Below, in pieces: positions 13,336-14,715 of a stretch of DNA of 14,715 bases (its first letter is position 1; the number at the start of each line of letters is the position of its first letter). The stretch is from Candidatus Moraniibacteriota bacterium (GTDB taxonomy: Bacteria > Patescibacteriota > Minisyncoccia > Moranbacterales > GCA-2747515). Location of the stretch: assembly GCA_029938745.1 (NCBI GenBank), contig JAOZUJ010000021.1, positions 1 through 14,715 of the forward strand, given 5' to 3'. Made by a program: the position numbers and the translations under genes. A model generated the notes under the pieces. The model worked only from the letters and a program-made list of their open reading frames with translations. It did no database searches and had not been told where the DNA came from.

Positions 13336-14595
13336 TTACGAAAATTTCTTTTCTAATTTTTGTGATTCTTTTTGAAATTTCTTATCTGCTTTTAACATTT
13401 CGGGATTAATTTTGAGTGCAACGTCGTTCATGCCAAGTAATTTCACGTTTTTTAGTGTTCGCACACGTGAAAGGGCTACATATCCCATCCCGTACTCAAA
13501 AGAGCGTGAGAGGTCAATTTCAGCTGCATCAAGCGTCATTCCTTGACTCTTGTGAACTGTGATTGCCCACGCTAATCGTAATGGCAACTGCTTTAATTCT
13601 CCGAGTGTTTTTCCATCCTCTTCAATTTTCCACATCTCTGGATATACTGTAATTGTATCTCCTGCAAATGTTTCTACAATTGGTAAATTATCTTCATTAA
13701 AGTCAATAACCGTGCCAGTCGTACCATTCACATATCCTTCTTCAAAATTATTACGTACGAACATCACAACAGCGCCCTCTTTCAATATCAATTCTTCTGG
13801 TGCAAGACAACTGTTTTGCAACGCTGCGACCACTTTATCATATCCATCTACTTCCATTGTATAATACATTGATTCACTTTCGATCTCATCTATTTTTTTT
13901 GCATTGATAACATCTACATTTGCATTATGCGTAAATAGCTTTGTTGGCTCTATATGATCTTCTAGTAAATGCTCCATTGCACCTCGCAATAACTCCACGG
14001 TATTATCATCTACGCTGTCACTGCGAATATCACTTAAAATTGTCACAATGTCACTTTCTTCCTGACGAAACTGCTCCTCCAAATAACAGATCTTGATATT
14101 CATTTCTTTCCAACTACTTGACTGATGTACAAATTTTACGGTTTCATCTCTATTTTTACTGATAGGTGGTAACTGAAAAAAATCACCCGAAAGAATAATC
14201 TGCATTCCACCAAACGGCTCCCAATTTCCACGTGCAAGTCGCAAAATTTGATTGATCAGATCCAACTGTCGTGCATGGATCATTGATACTTCATCAATGA
14301 TGAGAACATCAGTTTTTTTCATCCGTTCCTTAACCATTGGTTTTTTGAGTAATTGTGTGATATCTTTTTGATCCATTGTATCTGCTATACCAATTCCAGA
14401 CCATGAATGAATCGTCCGACCACCCAAATGTGTCGCCGCAATACCTGTAGACGCAGTCACAGCAACTTTAATATCATTTTTCTTACAATACTCAATATAT
14501 TCATTCAACAAAAAAGTCTTCCCCGTCCCAGCAGGACCAGTAAGAAAAACATTATGATGCTCTTTCAAAATTTGTAACGCAGTTTCTTGCTTCAT
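13336..14595 (-). CDS. Pif1/RecD-like superfamily 1B DNA helicase
   Basis: A 419-aa ATP-dependent 5'-3' DNA helicase by family. Motifs in order: Walker A GPAGTGKTF (residues 20-28), motif Ia TASTGIAA (47-54), Walker B LIIDEVSM (98-105), motif III LSGDFFQLPP (135-144), motif IV LEEQFRQ (172-178), an SH3-like insert (GYVNGTTGTV), motif V AWAITVHKSQGMTLD and motif VI YVALSRVRTLKNVKLLG. All catalytic residues look intact, unlike PriA in this window. The C-terminus after motif VI is short and basic (ADKKFQKESQKLEKKF), without the extra domains some bacterial Pif1 proteins carry. Members resolve G-quadruplexes, R-loops or stalled forks; the role here is not visible. The ATG at 14595 (MKQETALQILKEHHNVFLTG) puts Walker A at the usual position; no Shine-Dalgarno sequence is seen. 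Confidence 0.92.
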   Translation of the reverse strand: MKQETALQILKEHHNVFLTGPAGTGKTFLLNEYIEYCKKNDIKVAVTASTGIAATHLGGRTIHSWSGIGIADTMDQKDITQLLKKPMVKERMKKTDVLIIDEVSMIHARQLDLINQILRLARGNWEPFGGMQIILSGDFFQLPPISKNRDETVKFVHQSSSWKEMNIKICYLEEQFRQEESDIVTILSDIRSDSVDDNTVELLRGAMEHLLEDHIEPTKLFTHNANVDVINAKKIDEIESESMYYTMEVDGYDKVVAALQNSCLAPEELILKEGAVVMFVRNNFEEGYVNGTTGTVIDFNEDNLPIVETFAGDTITVYPEMWKIEEDGKTLGELKQLPLRLAWAITVHKSQGMTLDAAEIDLSRSFEYGMGYVALSRVRTLKNVKLLGMNDVALKINPEMLKADKKFQKESQKLEKKFS

Positions 14596-14607
14596 TTAAT
14601 AATAGTT

Positions 14608-14640
14608 GTCATTGCGAGGAGGTGCGACGAAGCAATCTCG
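14608..14640. repeat. Dispersed repeat GTCATTGCGAGG...GACGAAGCAATCTCG
   Basis: A GC-rich segment with inverted ends (ATTGC ... GCAAT), just upstream of the helicase start. From memory, this sequence type is dispersed in many bacterial genomes and yields spurious peptides such as IARSEATKQS. There is one copy in the window. The remaining bases to 14715 show no gene. Confidence 0.6.
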
Positions 14641-14715
14641 GTAAGATTAATAGCAACTCTTCACAATAAAGTATTCTCAATAATTAACAACCATATAACT
14701 ATACCACAAAGCAAC

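Overview
The window reads as a stretch of a small, AT-rich bacterial chromosome, most likely from a Patescibacteria/CPR-type organism. This is an inference from low GC, compact and mostly short genes, divergent versions of core enzymes, genes that mostly lack a Shine-Dalgarno sequence, and a small single-pass protein with a Cys-containing tail. The standard genetic code fits: genes end in TAA, TAG or TGA, and no gene needs a recoded stop.

Layout. Positions 1-220 are GC-rich (52%), non-coding and full of nested complementary segments, so they look like a structured RNA that I cannot assign to a known class. A def-fmt operon follows on the minus strand (4-nt overlap). Its Fmt has a long Lys-rich N-terminal extension and no C-terminal domain. 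A BI-1-family membrane protein (plus) and PriA (minus) converge on a palindromic terminator. PriA has a decayed Walker A motif and carries a perfect 42-bp GC-rich palindrome in frame. A divergent control region then starts a plus-strand run: a LigT/ThpR-like 2H protein that lacks its second catalytic His, a WecG/TagA glycosyltransferase, gltX and a DUF488-like gene, ending in a terminator. A nucleotidyltransferase-fold gene with its own promoter and terminator follows.

The middle (9.0-10.5 kb) holds three small genes: a coiled-coil protein, a Cys-rich membrane-anchored protein and a short secreted Cys-containing protein. Next is about 1.2 kb without a credible gene (10532-11698). It is extremely AT-rich and has direct and inverted repeats. 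The right part has an operon on the minus strand (a membrane protein with a Cys motif, then an archaeal-type UMP kinase), rpmA (L27) on the plus strand from a near-consensus promoter, two adjacent perfect AT palindromes, and a Pif1-type helicase on the minus strand. A widely dispersed repeat lies just upstream of the helicase.

The recognisable genes are housekeeping: N-terminal formylation and deformylation (fmt, def), translation (gltX, rpmA), replication restart (priA), UMP phosphorylation, glycan synthesis (wecG-like) and DNA unwinding. I see no complete new defence or mobile system. The most unusual features are altered core enzymes (Fmt, PriA, LigT-like), the in-frame palindrome in priA, the unassigned structured region at the left edge, leaderless-type promoters, and the repeat-bearing AT-rich desert.
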